DNA from: Caldithrix sp.
GTDB taxonomy: Bacteria; Zhuqueibacterota; Zhuqueibacteria; Thermofontimicrobiales; Sulfurfontimicrobiaceae
Assembly (NCBI GenBank): GCA_020722815.1
Contig: DYKB01000028.1
Coordinates: 1 to 64,000, forward strand
Length of the DNA stretch: 64,000 bases
Direction of reading: 5' to 3'
Shown here in pieces: positions 29,203 to 39,517 of the stretch; the stretch's first letter is position 1, and each line of letters starts with the position of its first letter. The notes below the pieces were generated by a model. That model was not told the origin of the DNA. It did not search any database and was given only the letters and a program-made list of their open reading frames with translations. A program made the translations under genes and the position numbers.

Positions 29203-30123
29203 GTGAATCTTAAATACCTGATTAGAAAAAAATTTAAGAATTGGTTGATTTATATATTGGTCGTTTCTCTTTTTCATTTTATTCGAGCATTACCTCGCGC
29301 GGTTGCGATGCAATTAATGCAATTTTTGAGTGAAATTTGTTTTTATTTGCTGGCAAAAGAGCGTCGATTGACTATAAAAAATTTAAGTTGGGTTTTTGGT
29401 CATGAAAAAAGTCCCGATGAAATTCGTCAAATGGCCAAAAAGGTTTTTAAAACATTAGGACGAAATGGTGCAGAGATATTTCAATTGAACAAGATTCTCC
29501 GGCCGGACCCATATCGGTATATTACTGTTAAAGGTCTGGAGCATCTGGAGCGGGCGCTGGCTAAGGGTAAGGGTGCCATCATAGTGACTGGGCACATCGG
29601 GTGTTGGGAATTGCTGGGTGGTTTTTTTCCAATGATTGGGTATGATTTTGCCGCGGTCGGCACCAGACTTTATGATTTACGACTCGATGCGATTTTAGTG
29701 AAAAATCGGGCTTCGGTAGGAATGAAGGTCATTGAACGAAGTACCGGGGCTCGACAGATTTATAAATATCTTCAAGCCGGTGGTTTGGTAGGGATCTTAA
29801 TCGACCAGGATACGCGAGTCGATAGTGTTTTTGTTGATTTTATGGGGAAACCGACCTATACACCAGTTGGGCCTGTCACCTTCGCGTTGCGACTGGGGAC
29901 GCCAATAGTACCGGCTGCAATTCATTTACAGCCAGATAATCGGCATGAGATCGAAGTTTATGAAGAAATAGAAATTGAAAAGACAGGCGATCCAGAACAG
30001 GATCGAATCATAAATACGCAAAAGTGTTCGAAAGCCATCGAAAAAATGATTTTTAAAGACCCGATTCAGTGGGTCTGGTTGCATGATCGCTGGAAAACCC
30101 AACCTGAACATGTTGTGAGTTAA
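29203..30123 (+). CDS. lpxL: LpxL/HtrB-family lysophospholipid (lipid A) acyltransferase
   Basis: About 306 residues. It begins with a membrane-anchoring segment (NWLIYILVVSLFHFIRALP) and carries the acyltransferase motif GHIGCWE (HxxxxE form common in LpxL/LpxM), then TGARQIYKYL, GILIDQD and PIVPAAIH. It adds secondary acyl chains to KDO-lipid A at the inner membrane. The start is ambiguous: TTG 29122, ATG 29137 (ribosome site touching it) or GTG 29203 (GGAG 5 nt upstream, family-like N terminus). The GTG is chosen. It heads a tight operon: lptC begins 1 nt after its stop. Confidence 0.85.
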   Translation: MNLKYLIRKKFKNWLIYILVVSLFHFIRALPRAVAMQLMQFLSEICFYLLAKERRLTIKNLSWVFGHEKSPDEIRQMAKKVFKTLGRNGAEIFQLNKILRPDPYRYITVKGLEHLERALAKGKGAIIVTGHIGCWELLGGFFPMIGYDFAAVGTRLYDLRLDAILVKNRASVGMKVIERSTGARQIYKYLQAGGLVGILIDQDTRVDSVFVDFMGKPTYTPVGPVTFALRLGTPIVPAAIHLQPDNRHEIEVYEEIEIEKTGDPEQDRIINTQKCSKAIEKMIFKDPIQWVWLHDRWKTQPEHVVS

Positions 30124-30124
30124 A

Positions 30125-30745
30125 ATGAAGTCTCATATTAACAAATATAGGGCCTTGTTCGTGATTCTTTCCGGCATGACTGCTTTTTTTCTGTTTTGTT
30201 CCCAGCAGGCAACATTTGAGGAACAACCGGGAAAAAATATTGAATTTCCGGATCAGGAAGGGTGGAAATCGACACTGATTGTGACGCGCGAAGGGAAAAA
30301 GTCCGCGGTTATTCGGTATGGTCACATGGAAAAATTCAGCCGGCGCCGCATGGTCTATTTTGGAAAAGGCGTCAATGTCGATTTTTATCGATCAAACGGG
30401 CAGTTTGAATCCAATCTGGTTGCCGATAGTGCTTTGTTAAACGAAGCCACCAACGATATGAATGCTATTCATAATGTGGTAGTCGTTAAAGGGGATACGA
30501 CACTTTATACGTCGGCACTTAAATGGATTGATCAGACAAGAGTTATTGCTTCGGATACCAGCTTTACGATGATTACCCAGCGCCAGGATACGCTGGTGGG
30601 CAATGCATTCGAAATGGAACAGTTAACTGGTCATATGAAAATTATTGGGTCCACCTGGAGCAGCCGCGATGGATTACCGATTCAGCGACCGTCTGCGGAA
30701 AAAAAAACAACTCAAAAGCCGGATCGAAAATTAAAAATCCAGTAA
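30125..30745 (+). CDS. lptC: LPS export ABC transporter periplasmic protein LptC
   Basis: A 206-residue bitopic protein. An N-terminal hydrophobic segment (residues 9-26) is followed by the LptC/YrbK-type beta-jellyroll (GWKSTLIVTREGK, RRMVYFGKGVNVDFY, SNLVADSALLNE, VVVKGDTTLYTSALKW). It bridges the inner-membrane Lpt transporter to LptA in the periplasm. A Cys at the end of the hydrophobic segment (LFCSQ) could be a weak lipobox. The C terminus is a short Lys-rich tail. It lies between lpxL and lptA with a 6-nt gap to the latter. Confidence 0.82.
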   Translation: MKSHINKYRALFVILSGMTAFFLFCSQQATFEEQPGKNIEFPDQEGWKSTLIVTREGKKSAVIRYGHMEKFSRRRMVYFGKGVNVDFYRSNGQFESNLVADSALLNEATNDMNAIHNVVVVKGDTTLYTSALKWIDQTRVIASDTSFTMITQRQDTLVGNAFEMEQLTGHMKIIGSTWSSRDGLPIQRPSAEKKTTQKPDRKLKIQ

Positions 30746-30751
30746 ATAAAG

Positions 30752-31888
30752 ATGAACAAAAATAAATTTAAAAATTTTTTTCTCTTCGTCCTTTTAACTT
30801 TAATTGTTAATTCGTTTTCATTTTCTGAGGAAGAAAGGCTTAGAGGCGAGGCTGATCTTGTTGAAATTAAAAATATCAACAATCAGTTGGTTCGTAAACT
30901 GACTGGAAATGTTCGGTTTAATCAGGGGGAATCCAGGATATTTTGTGAAGAAGCTACCTGGTATGAAAGTGAACAAAAGGTTATTCTGGAACGGAATGTC
31001 ATCATTGATGATGCCCAAAAGGTGCTAACTGCCGATTATGTGGTTTATTTTGAAGCCTTCATGCGCGAAGAAGCGCGTGGAAATGTCAAAATTGTTGATA
31101 GCAGCCGAACGTTGACGGCTGAGCGAGTGATTTACCTGGAAAATGAAGAAAAAGCAATTGCAGAGAATAAAGTCAAAATCGTTGACGATGAACGTCGCGT
31201 AACCTTGTTAGGGGGATATGCGGAATATTTTCAAACCAATGACTCGATACTGGTGACATTTAATCCTGTTTTCATGCAGCATGACAGTCTGGGTGAAGAA
31301 GAGATACGAATTACGGGTGAAGTGATGGAATTAGCACAAAATGGTCAGGTAGCCATTGTGACCGATAGCGTTCATATTACGCGTGATTCCACCGAGGCTT
31401 CGTGTGGGTTGGCCGAATTTTGGCGCGAAACGAATCAAATCATACTTAGAAATAATCCACGGGTGTGGCAATCGGATATGGAAATTACCGGTGATTCAAT
31501 TTTAATGGCCATGAAAGATGATCAGATCGAAAAAGCCTATATTATTAATAACGCAGTGATTTTTTCAAAGGCCGATTCAATCGATTCCCAAATTCGGTGG
31601 AATAAGCTGACCGGAAAATTGATGACGATCGATTTTAAGGACAATGCCATCGAGCAGGTGATTGTTGAGAATCAGGCTACCAGTTGGTATCATCTAATTG
31701 AAGAAACGCAGTATAAAGGGCTCAATAAAGTTACTGGTGATAAAATCAGTCTTCAGGTATCAAACAATGAACTGAAGCGAATACATATAGAAAGTAAACC
31801 AGGTTCCTCAATCGGTTTTTTTTATCCGGTTGAAAAACCAATTCCGGCAACTGAACTACAGGAGCTTATTTTTACCGATCAAAATTGA
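30752..31888 (+). CDS. lptA: LptA/OstA-like LPS transport periplasmic protein
   Basis: A 378-residue protein with a signal peptide (about 1-25) and repeated OstA-like beta-strands ([50 protein letters not shown]). LptA forms the periplasmic bridge that carries LPS to the outer membrane. It is about twice the length of E. coli LptA, similar to the longer OstA-like proteins of other diderm phyla. The stop TGA overlaps the start region of lptB. Position between lptC and lptB supports the assignment. Confidence 0.82.
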   Translation: MNKNKFKNFFLFVLLTLIVNSFSFSEEERLRGEADLVEIKNINNQLVRKLTGNVRFNQGESRIFCEEATWYESEQKVILERNVIIDDAQKVLTADYVVYFEAFMREEARGNVKIVDSSRTLTAERVIYLENEEKAIAENKVKIVDDERRVTLLGGYAEYFQTNDSILVTFNPVFMQHDSLGEEEIRITGEVMELAQNGQVAIVTDSVHITRDSTEASCGLAEFWRETNQIILRNNPRVWQSDMEITGDSILMAMKDDQIEKAYIINNAVIFSKADSIDSQIRWNKLTGKLMTIDFKDNAIEQVIVENQATSWYHLIEETQYKGLNKVTGDKISLQVSNNELKRIHIESKPGSSIGFFYPVEKPIPATELQELIFTDQN

Positions 31889-31902
31889 AGGGAATTGAAG
31901 AC

Positions 31903-32634
31903 GTGGATTATGTACTGGAAGGTAAAAATTTAGTCAAGATTTATAGTAAACGCAAAGTCGTGAATGACGTCTCGATTTCTGTTAAGCAGGGGGAAATTGT
32001 TGGATTATTGGGTCCAAATGGTGCCGGAAAAACCACGACATTTTATATGATCGTTGGCATGATTCGTCCGGATAAAGGACAAATTTTTTTGGATGGCAAG
32101 GATATCAGTCGTTTGCCAATGTATCGTCGGGCACGGCTGGGAATTGGGTATCTGGCACAGGAAGCTTCAATTTTCCGTCAATTAACGGTTGAGGATAATC
32201 TGAATGCGATTCTGGAGACCTTGCCATTGTCGCGCGAGGAAAGGCGAGTGCGGCTTGATAAATTATTAAATGAATTTAATGTCAGCCATCTTCGAAAAAG
32301 TATGGCGTTTACCTTATCCGGTGGTGAACGACGCCGGGTTGAAATCGCCCGGGCACTGGTGACTGGACCCAAATTTATTTTGCTGGATGAGCCTTTTGCG
32401 GGAATAGATCCGATTGCCGTTGAGGATATTCAGAATATCGTCAAAGATTTAATCAAAAGGGGGATCGGTGTATTAATAACGGATCACAATGTTCATGAAA
32501 CACTTTCGATAACTGACCGGGCTTATTTACTTTATGAAGGAACCGTTTTGAAGTCTGGCACCGCCGAATTTCTGGCAAATGATCCGGAAGCAAAAAAATT
32601 ATACCTCGGTGATAAATTTAAGCTTGATCGGTAA
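31903..32634 (+). CDS. lptB: LPS export ABC transporter ATP-binding protein LptB
   Basis: An ABC ATPase of about 243 residues: Walker [13 protein letters not shown]-loop-like YLAQEASIF, signature [15 protein letters not shown], Walker [13 protein letters not shown], switch His in TDHNVHE. It powers LPS extraction with LptF and LptG, which are not in the window. GTG at 31903 with AAGGGA upstream is favoured; TTG at 31885, overlapping the lptA stop, is also in frame. rpoN follows by 91 nt, the classic lptB-rpoN order. Confidence 0.95.
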   Translation: MDYVLEGKNLVKIYSKRKVVNDVSISVKQGEIVGLLGPNGAGKTTTFYMIVGMIRPDKGQIFLDGKDISRLPMYRRARLGIGYLAQEASIFRQLTVEDNLNAILETLPLSREERRVRLDKLLNEFNVSHLRKSMAFTLSGGERRRVEIARALVTGPKFILLDEPFAGIDPIAVEDIQNIVKDLIKRGIGVLITDHNVHETLSITDRAYLLYEGTVLKSGTAEFLANDPEAKKLYLGDKFKLDR

Positions 32635-32725
32635 AAAAAAAATGTGCAAATTAAAGTATAAATAATTATGGATGATATTTTTTTATCAGTGTTTAAATGC
32701 TATTTGAAAGGATGATGTTAGAATT

Positions 32726-34171
32726 ATGATAGGGCCAAATCTATCTCAAAGAATGCGAATGGATTTGAAGCAATCCCCGCAGCAGGTTTTGCTTTCATCA
32801 CTTCTCCAACTCCCGGCGCTTAGCCTGGAGCAGCGAATCAAAATGGAATTGGAAATGAATCCTCTCCTCGAGTTGGATGCGGTACAGGAGGAAGAGATGA
32901 ATCAGGAGCAGGAAGCACTCGAAGAGATGGCACTACTGCGTAAAGATGTGGATACTTCAGAGGATGAACCGAAAGAAGAAACGCCGGTTGAAGAGGAAAA
33001 AGAGATTGATTGGGATGAAATTCTCAATGATGAAGATGAGTATGATTTTACCATCCCGCGGGATAATAACGTTGAGGAGTTTGATCGTCCCGAGGCCAGT
33101 GAAAGCACGCTGTCGGATAACCTATTAGCCCAGCTTTACATGGTCCGATTGACCGAGATCCAGTATCTTATCGGAGAGAATATCATCTGGAACATCAATA
33201 ATATTGGCTACCTGAGTGTTCCGGTGGAACAAATTGCCGAGAATCTGGGTGTTACGCCGGATGAAGTGGAAGAGGTTCTTAAAATCATCAACTTCTTTGA
33301 ACCGGTCGGCATTGGTGCCAGAAGCTTACAGGAATGTTTGATCGTCCAGTTGCAGGATGAGCCCGAACCCAATCAAGTTGCACTTGAAATTTTGATTAAT
33401 TGCTTTGAAGATTTTAAAAATAAACGCTTTGAAAAAATTATTAAAAAGCTTTCAATTGAAAAAGATCAGTTAAAAGAAGCCATTGATGAGATTAAAAAGC
33501 TTAATCCCAAACCTGGTGAAGGTTATTTAAATTACAATACCAATTATGTTGTTCCGGATTTGCGGGTCCGAAAAGTGGATGGTAAATTTCAGGTGGAATT
33601 ATTAGATGATAATATTCCCAATTTGCGTATCAATAATTCGTATCGTAAATTATTATTGGATAAAAAGAATACGACCCGTGAAACCAAAGATTACATTAAG
33701 CAGCGTTTAGAGTCTGCTCGCTGGCTTATTAATTCGATTCATCAGCGACGAATTACGATAAAGAAAGTCATGGAAGCCATTGTTGAGCGACAGGATGAAT
33801 TTTTTGAGTATGGACCAGAACATATTCGCCCGATGATTTTAAAAGACATCGCCGATGAAATTTCTATGGATATTTCCACCGTCAGTCGGGTAACCAATGG
33901 GAAGTATGTTCAAACAGATTGGGGTGTTTTTGAATTAAAACATTTCTTCAGTGAAAAGATAAAGCAGGATGATGGGGAAGAAGTATCCAATAAAATGGTT
34001 AAAAACCGAATTCGAAAGATAATTGATGATGAGAATCCCAAAAAGCCTTTAAATGATCAGAAAATTGCTGAAATTCTTAAAAAAGAAGGCTATAATGTTG
34101 CCCGCCGCACAGTCGCGAAATATCGTGAACAAATGATGATTCCGGTATCGCGCCTGCGACGGAAGATATAA
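32726..34171 (+). CDS. rpoN: RNA polymerase sigma-54 factor
   Basis: 481 residues with the three RpoN regions: an N-terminal Gln/Leu-rich activator-interacting region (LKQSPQQVLLSSLLQLPALSLEQRI), an acidic linker (60-115) and a C-terminal DNA-binding domain with HIRPMILKDIADEISMDISTVSRVTNGKYVQTDWGVFELKHFF and the RpoN box ARRTVAKYRE near the end. It directs transcription from -24/-12 promoters and needs an AAA+ activator. Two promoters of this type are proposed in this window (8708 and 62840). No activator is encoded here. Confidence 0.96.
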   Translation: MIGPNLSQRMRMDLKQSPQQVLLSSLLQLPALSLEQRIKMELEMNPLLELDAVQEEEMNQEQEALEEMALLRKDVDTSEDEPKEETPVEEEKEIDWDEILNDEDEYDFTIPRDNNVEEFDRPEASESTLSDNLLAQLYMVRLTEIQYLIGENIIWNINNIGYLSVPVEQIAENLGVTPDEVEEVLKIINFFEPVGIGARSLQECLIVQLQDEPEPNQVALEILINCFEDFKNKRFEKIIKKLSIEKDQLKEAIDEIKKLNPKPGEGYLNYNTNYVVPDLRVRKVDGKFQVELLDDNIPNLRINNSYRKLLLDKKNTTRETKDYIKQRLESARWLINSIHQRRITIKKVMEAIVERQDEFFEYGPEHIRPMILKDIADEISMDISTVSRVTNGKYVQTDWGVFELKHFFSEKIKQDDGEEVSNKMVKNRIRKIIDDENPKKPLNDQKIAEILKKEGYNVARRTVAKYREQMMIPVSRLRRKI

Positions 34172-34559
34172 AACTGATGATTTAATTACGGAGTATATTT
34201 TTAAGCCAATCAATGTCCATGACATTGATATAAATTTCCTGTTGATGAATTTTCGGGATTAAAATCGATTTTACGTGAAAATTTATCTGCCAGGAAAGTC
34301 ATTTTTCTCTTCTCGTCCTGAGCTCAAAATAAATGCTAATGACAGGCCATCTTTTTAAATAAAAATTTCAGATCATGTTTAGAATAAGAAAAGATTTCAT
34401 CTTAAAAGTCCCTCTTTCTGCCACAATTGTGATAACGCACCGGCTCAGGTTATAGTTTAACAGCAGCATTTTTTTCTTTGTTAAAAATAAAGAGGGAATA
34501 GTTTCTTCTGACATGAAATTTTTTATTCAATACTTTAATTGATTATGGAGGGCAGGAAA
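34172..34559. other. Intergenic region between rpoN and hflK with one hairpin
   Basis: A perfect 8-bp hairpin TCAATGTC-CAT-GACATTGA lies at 34210-34228, about 40 nt after the rpoN stop; it may act as a weak terminator, though no T-run follows. The rest is AT-rich with no protein-like frame. Confidence 0.35.
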
Positions 34560-35561
34560 ATGATGCGGAGTGTACGTGGTGGATATATACCAAAAGGTGA
34601 GGGTGGATTTCATATTCCATCTATTAACCGGCGAATAATCTCATTTATTATGATCGCGATTCTCATACTCATCCTGTTAGGCACATCGTTTTACCAGATT
34701 GAAACTTATGAATTGGGGATTATTAAGCGTTTTGGACGGTATGAAAGGACCACAACCCCCGGTTTGCATTGGAGAATACCGTTTGGAATCGAAACGCTCG
34801 ATAAAGTTGTTACCGAACAGGTTTTTAAGGAAGAATTTGGTTTTCAAACAGTCCGTTCCGGGATTGAATCGGAATTTGCCAATAGCAAAAACCCTGAGGA
34901 ATCACGAATTCTCACGGGCGATTTAAGTATTGCGGTTGTGGAATGGGTGATTCATTATAAAAAAGCCGACCCGGTCAAATATCTCTTTAATGTGCGAAAT
35001 GTTGAGGGAACAATTCGGGATGTATCGGAATCGGTCATGCGGTTGGTGGTGGGAGATGGCAGTATCGATGAAGTGATTACCAAAAATCGGCAGGAAATTG
35101 CGCTCCAGGTCAAAGAGCAGATGCAGGCAATTTTGGATGAATATGAAACCGGTATTAAAATAATGAATGTGGAATTAACCGACGTAAATCCGCCGGAACC
35201 GGTTCGTCCATCTTTTAATGAAGTGAACACTGCACGCCAGGAAATGCAAAAGATGGAGAATGAGGCCTGGGAAGCCTATAATAAAGTCATTCCAAAAGCT
35301 GAAGGTGACGCCGAAAAGGCGATCCAGGAAGCCGAAGGTTATAAATTAAATCGGATAAATCGGGCACGAGGTGATGCGGAACGTTTTCTGGCAGTCTGGA
35401 AAGAATATAATCTCACGAAAGATGTCACCCGTCGTCGTCTGTATCTGGAAACACTTCAGGAGATTTTACCGAAGGTAAATAAGAAATTTATTGTTGATGA
35501 TCAGCAAAAAGGATGGCTACCAATAATGCGATTGCAGGATATTGAGGGAGGGAAAAAATAA
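34560..35561 (+). CDS. hflK: HflK-like prohibitin/band 7 (SPFH) membrane protein
   Basis: About 333 residues: a short Gly-rich N terminus, one transmembrane helix (IISFIMIAILILILLGTSFY) and an SPFH domain (ETYELGIIKRFGRYERTTTPGLHWRIPFGIETLDKV), then a coiled C-terminal stretch (EGDAEKAIQEAEGYKLNRINRARGDAERF). In E. coli HflK and HflC form a cage around FtsH that restrains proteolysis. The ATG at 34560 with GGAGGGCAGG upstream is chosen; the frame is open from 34539. The stop overlaps the hflC start as TAATG. Confidence 0.9.
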   Translation: MMRSVRGGYIPKGEGGFHIPSINRRIISFIMIAILILILLGTSFYQIETYELGIIKRFGRYERTTTPGLHWRIPFGIETLDKVVTEQVFKEEFGFQTVRSGIESEFANSKNPEESRILTGDLSIAVVEWVIHYKKADPVKYLFNVRNVEGTIRDVSESVMRLVVGDGSIDEVITKNRQEIALQVKEQMQAILDEYETGIKIMNVELTDVNPPEPVRPSFNEVNTARQEMQKMENEAWEAYNKVIPKAEGDAEKAIQEAEGYKLNRINRARGDAERFLAVWKEYNLTKDVTRRRLYLETLQEILPKVNKKFIVDDQQKGWLPIMRLQDIEGGKK

Positions 35562-36502
35562 TGCAAACAAAATGGGTTGTTTTTGGAATTATATTACTCA
35601 TTATTTTCTGGCTCATGGAGGATGTTTATTATACAGTCGATATGACTGAACAGGTCATTATTACCCAATTCGGGCGCCCTGTTGGAGGCGCTATCACCGA
35701 GGCGGGTATGCATTTCAAAATACCATTTATGCAAAAGGTTAATCGTTTTGAAAAGCGACTTTTAGAATGGCGCGGCCGCTCAAATCAGATTCCAACGAAA
35801 GATAAAAAATATATTGAAGTTGATATTTATGCCCGTTGGCGAATTATTGATCCGCTCAAATTCTTTCAGACAGTTAAATTTGAAAATCAGGCTCAGGGGC
35901 GTTTGGATGATATCGTGGATTCACAAACTCGTGATTTAATCGCTTCTCATAATCTCCTGGAGGCTGTTCGGAATTCAAATCGTCCAATGACCTATGAGGA
36001 AGCTGAATTGCAGCAGGCAATGAATTCTGTGATCGATACGATAAAAGTAGGCCGCGATAGTATTACCGCCCAAATTTTGGAACATTCCCGTGAAAAAATG
36101 CTTGAATTTGGTATTGATATCATTGACGTCCAAATCAAACGTATCAATTATGTGGAAGCGGTACGGAAGGCAGTTTATGAACGAATGATTACAGAACGAA
36201 CCCGAATTGCCGAAAGATTCCGTTCGGAAGGGCGTGGTGTCAAGGCGAAGATCGAAGGGGTTACGGAACGACGATTAAAAGAAATTGAATCGGAGGCTTA
36301 TCGTAAAGCCCAGGCGATTATCGGAGAAGCCGATGCCGATGCTATTCGTATCTATGCGAATGCGTACAATCGTGATCCCGAATTTTATTCCTTTTTAAAG
36401 ACTTTGGAAACCTATAAAAATACCATACGCGAAGATGATTGGTTGATTTTGACCACTGACAGTGATTATTGGAAGTATTTAAAATCGATGACTGGAAAAT
36501 AA
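35561..36502 (+). CDS. hflC: HflC-like prohibitin/band 7 membrane protein
   Basis: A 313-residue SPFH protein with an N-terminal membrane anchor (FGIILLIIFWLMEDVYY), the VDMTEQVIITQFGRPVG motif, and a long helical region ending in a YRKAQAIIGEADADAIRIYANAY segment typical of HflC, followed by DPEFYSFLKTLETY. It pairs with HflK around FtsH. It overlaps hflK by one base, and hslV begins 16 nt later, so membrane and cytosolic proteolysis genes share a transcript. Confidence 0.93.
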   Translation: MQTKWVVFGIILLIIFWLMEDVYYTVDMTEQVIITQFGRPVGGAITEAGMHFKIPFMQKVNRFEKRLLEWRGRSNQIPTKDKKYIEVDIYARWRIIDPLKFFQTVKFENQAQGRLDDIVDSQTRDLIASHNLLEAVRNSNRPMTYEEAELQQAMNSVIDTIKVGRDSITAQILEHSREKMLEFGIDIIDVQIKRINYVEAVRKAVYERMITERTRIAERFRSEGRGVKAKIEGVTERRLKEIESEAYRKAQAIIGEADADAIRIYANAYNRDPEFYSFLKTLETYKNTIREDDWLILTTDSDYWKYLKSMTGK

Positions 36503-36518
36503 TTTTTTAGAGGAAAAA

Positions 36519-37046
36519 ATGACACGTTCAACGACCATAATCGGTTTAATCCATAAAGGCAGCGCCGCGCTTGGCGGTGATGGTCAGGTAACATTGGGAG
36601 AGATGGCGATTAAGCATCATGCCAAAAAAGTGCGTAAAATGAAAAATTATAATATTCTGGCGGGTTTTGCCGGTTCAGCAGCCGATGGAATGACGCTTTT
36701 TGAAAAGTTCGAGAACCGATTGGAGCAATATCGTGGCAGTCTTGAACGCGCCGCGGTTGAACTGGCAAAAGAATGGCGGAGTGATAAATATTTGCGTCAT
36801 CTTCAGGCACAATTACTTGTGATGAATAAAGAAAAACTTTTTTTAATTTCAGGAAGTGGCGATATCATTGAACCGGATGACGGAATGATTACGATAGGTT
36901 CTGGAGCTGGTTACGCCAAAGCGGCGGCCTATGCGTTGATGCTCCATTCAAATCTTTCTGCCGAAGAAATAGTTACCGAGACACTGAAAATTACGGCGTC
37001 AATTTGCATTTATACCAACGATCAGGTGTCGGTTCTTACGATATAG
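36519..37046 (+). CDS. hslV: ATP-dependent protease peptidase subunit HslV (ClpQ)
   Basis: A 175-residue proteasome-beta-like threonine protease. The N-terminal STTIIGLIHKG supplies the catalytic Thr after a propeptide of about four residues. GGDGQVTLGEMAIKHHAKKVRKM and GFAGSAADGMTLFEKFE are family signatures, and ICIYTNDQVSVL ends the protein. It forms a double hexamer capped by HslU. The usual HslV reading AGDGQVT is GGDGQVT here, a minor change. hslU starts 8 nt after its stop. Confidence 0.95.
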   Translation: MTRSTTIIGLIHKGSAALGGDGQVTLGEMAIKHHAKKVRKMKNYNILAGFAGSAADGMTLFEKFENRLEQYRGSLERAAVELAKEWRSDKYLRHLQAQLLVMNKEKLFLISGSGDIIEPDDGMITIGSGAGYAKAAAYALMLHSNLSAEEIVTETLKITASICIYTNDQVSVLTI

Positions 37047-37054
37047 GAGGCTGA

Positions 37055-38449
37055 ATGGCCAGGAAAAAGCAAAATGATTTAAATACTAACTTAAACCAGG
37101 AATTAACCCCCAGACAGATTGTTCTCGAACTGGATAAATATATCATTGGTCAGCAGAAAGCTAAAAAATCAGTTGCGATTGCTCTTCGAAATCGCTGGCG
37201 ACGTCAGCAGGTGCCGGCTGGATTACGTGAAGAGATCATGCCCAATAATATTATCTTAATTGGTCCTACCGGGGTCGGGAAAACCGAAATTGCCCGTCGG
37301 CTGGCAAAATTATCGAATGCCCCTTTCATCAAAGTTGAAGCTTCAAAATTTACAGAAGTGGGTTATGTGGGACGGGATGTGGAATCGATTATTCGCGATC
37401 TGGTAGATCTTGCCGTGTCGATGGTGCGCAATGAACGAACCCAGGCTGTTCAACCCATGGCCGAGCTCAATGCTGAAGACCGATTGCTAGATTTATTATT
37501 ACCCCCCATAAAAGTGCGTAAAGATAATCGTCATAAATCATCATTTGATGAGGATGCAGAAGAGAAACGTGAACGCACGCGTGAAAAATTTCGGCAACAA
37601 TTGCAGGACGGCAAACTGGAAGGTCGCCTGGTAGAACTCGAAGTCCCAAGTGATTCTTTTCCGTTAATGCAAATCATCTCTCCCATTGGAATAGAAGAGA
37701 TGGGATTAAATATTCAGGATATTTTTGGACCAATGCTTCCTAAAAAGACGAAAAGTCGCAAAATGACTATTGCGGAAGCACGTAAATATTTAATTCAGGA
37801 TGAATCCCAAAAGCTGATCGATATGGAAGAGGTTATTGCTGATGCCATTCGGCGAGTGGAAAATTCAGGTATCGTTTTCCTGGATGAAATTGATAAAATT
37901 GCTGGTGCACCAGCAGCGCATAATGCCGACGTCTCGCGGGAAGGTGTGCAACGGGATTTGTTGCCGGTCGTCGAAGGGTGCAGTGTCGTTACCAAGTATG
38001 GGATGGTCCATACCGATCACGTCCTTTTTATTGCTTCCGGTGCTTTTCATGTCTCCAAACCGTCAGATTTAATTCCTGAACTTCAGGGCCGCTTCCCAAT
38101 TCGGGTTGAATTGGATAGTTTGTCCACGGAAGATTTTGTGCGAATTTTGACTGAACCCGAGAATGCATTGATCAAGCAATATACCGCACTGCTCGCCACG
38201 GAAAAAGTTCAAATCACTTTTAACGATGACGCCATATATGAAATTGCCCGCACGGCAAATGAAGTCAACAATCGTGCGGAAAATATTGGCGCCCGGCGTT
38301 TGCATACCATCATGTCCAGTCTGCTTGAAACAATTCTCTATGAAGTTCCCGATACCAAATATTCGAAAGTTCTGGTGACGAAAGAAATGGTTCAAAAAAC
38401 AGTTGGTGAAATTGTTCAGGATGAAGATTTAAGTCGATATATACTTTAG
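37055..38449 (+). CDS. hslU: ATP-dependent protease ATPase subunit HslU (ClpY)
   Basis: A 464-residue AAA+ unfoldase. It begins with [34 protein letters not shown], has Walker [16 protein letters not shown], the pore loop [15 protein letters not shown], an intermediate I domain (about 110-240, with charged repeats), Walker [11 protein letters not shown], and a C-terminal sensor 2 region [14 protein letters not shown]. The last residues DLSRYIL match the C-terminal tail that docks into HslV. Confidence 0.96.
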   Translation: MARKKQNDLNTNLNQELTPRQIVLELDKYIIGQQKAKKSVAIALRNRWRRQQVPAGLREEIMPNNIILIGPTGVGKTEIARRLAKLSNAPFIKVEASKFTEVGYVGRDVESIIRDLVDLAVSMVRNERTQAVQPMAELNAEDRLLDLLLPPIKVRKDNRHKSSFDEDAEEKRERTREKFRQQLQDGKLEGRLVELEVPSDSFPLMQIISPIGIEEMGLNIQDIFGPMLPKKTKSRKMTIAEARKYLIQDESQKLIDMEEVIADAIRRVENSGIVFLDEIDKIAGAPAAHNADVSREGVQRDLLPVVEGCSVVTKYGMVHTDHVLFIASGAFHVSKPSDLIPELQGRFPIRVELDSLSTEDFVRILTEPENALIKQYTALLATEKVQITFNDDAIYEIARTANEVNNRAENIGARRLHTIMSSLLETILYEVPDTKYSKVLVTKEMVQKTVGEIVQDEDLSRYIL

Positions 38450-38533
38450 AAAGCACGCCTTTCTCTTAGATTATGTAAAATTCATTATAAAAAGCGTAAA
38501 TTAATCGATCGAATTGTTTGTATTGGAGGAAAA

Positions 38534-39448
38534 ATGGTCAAGGATTTTTTAGCGATTACCGATTTAACCCGGAAAGAGATTTTTGAAATTTTCGATCTGG
38601 CGAAAGATTTAAAAGTACGTCAAAAGCGGGGTCAACAGCATCATTTACTTTCCGGCAAAACACTGGCGATGATTTTTCAAAAACCATCAGCGCGGACACG
38701 TATTTCATTCGAAGTTGGTATGTATCAACTGGGCGGTCATGCACTCTATCTTGCTCCCGCTGATATTGGTTTGGGACAGCGGGAATCCGTAGCCGATGTC
38801 GCCCGCGTGGTGGCGCGTTATTGCGATGGAATTATGGCGCGTGTTTTTGGACATCAAATTGTCGTCGATCTGGCGAAATATGCGACTGTCCCGGTTATCA
38901 ATGGTCTTAGCGATTTAGTTCATCCCTGTCAGGTGATGGCCGACCTGTTCACGGTACTGGAACATCGGGGTCATCTGGAGCATTTAACGGTTACCTGGAT
39001 TGGCGATGGCAATAATGTCGCCAACTCCTGGATTAATATCGCTTCACGCATACCAATGAAATTAAATTTAGCGGTACCTGAAGGATATAATCCCGATCCA
39101 CAAATTTTACAAGCAGCCCGACAAACAAAGTTGAGTGAGATCAACGTGCTTTATAATCCACTTGAAGCAGCTCGTGGCGCTGATGTTCTTTATACCGATG
39201 TCTGGGCCAGTATGGGACAGGAAAAGGAAACTGCTATTCGGGAAAAAGCATTCAAGGATTTTCAACTTAACCAGAAACTCGTGGATGTTGCCGCTCCAAA
39301 TTGTCTGGTGATGCATTGCCTTCCGGCTCATCGTGGTTCAGAAATTACGGACGAAGTAATTGATGGCCCACATTCAATTGTTTTTGATGAAGCAGAAAAC
39401 CGGATGCATGTTCAAAAGGCAATTATGGTCAAATTAATGCGAAAATAA
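38534..39448 (+). CDS. argF: Ornithine carbamoyltransferase
   Basis: 304 residues. It catalyses carbamoyl phosphate plus ornithine to citrulline in arginine synthesis. The carbamoyl phosphate site reads SARTRISFEVG (S-x-R-T-R), followed by HPCQVMADLFT, and the ornithine-site loop HCLPAHRGSEI identifies a true ornithine enzyme rather than aspartate or acetylornithine transcarbamylase. A GGAGG site precedes the ATG by about 5 nt. It follows hslU by 84 nt. No other arginine genes are adjacent. Confidence 0.95.
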   Translation: MVKDFLAITDLTRKEIFEIFDLAKDLKVRQKRGQQHHLLSGKTLAMIFQKPSARTRISFEVGMYQLGGHALYLAPADIGLGQRESVADVARVVARYCDGIMARVFGHQIVVDLAKYATVPVINGLSDLVHPCQVMADLFTVLEHRGHLEHLTVTWIGDGNNVANSWINIASRIPMKLNLAVPEGYNPDPQILQAARQTKLSEINVLYNPLEAARGADVLYTDVWASMGQEKETAIREKAFKDFQLNQKLVDVAAPNCLVMHCLPAHRGSEITDEVIDGPHSIVFDEAENRMHVQKAIMVKLMRK

Positions 39449-39456
39449 TTGATCTG

Positions 39457-39493
39457 AACCGACGGGAGGGGTTCAGGCCATACCCGTCGGGTT
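39457..39493. repeat. Palindromic repeat with GGGGTTCAGGC loop, copy 1
   Basis: CCGACGGG (39459-39466) pairs with CCCGTCGG (39483-39490) around a loop containing GGGGTTCAGGC. It lies just after argF and could end its transcription, though no T-run follows. A second copy with the same loop is at 39703-39740. Confidence 0.5.
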
Positions 39494-39517
39494 AAGACGC
39501 TAACTCATTAAAAAATA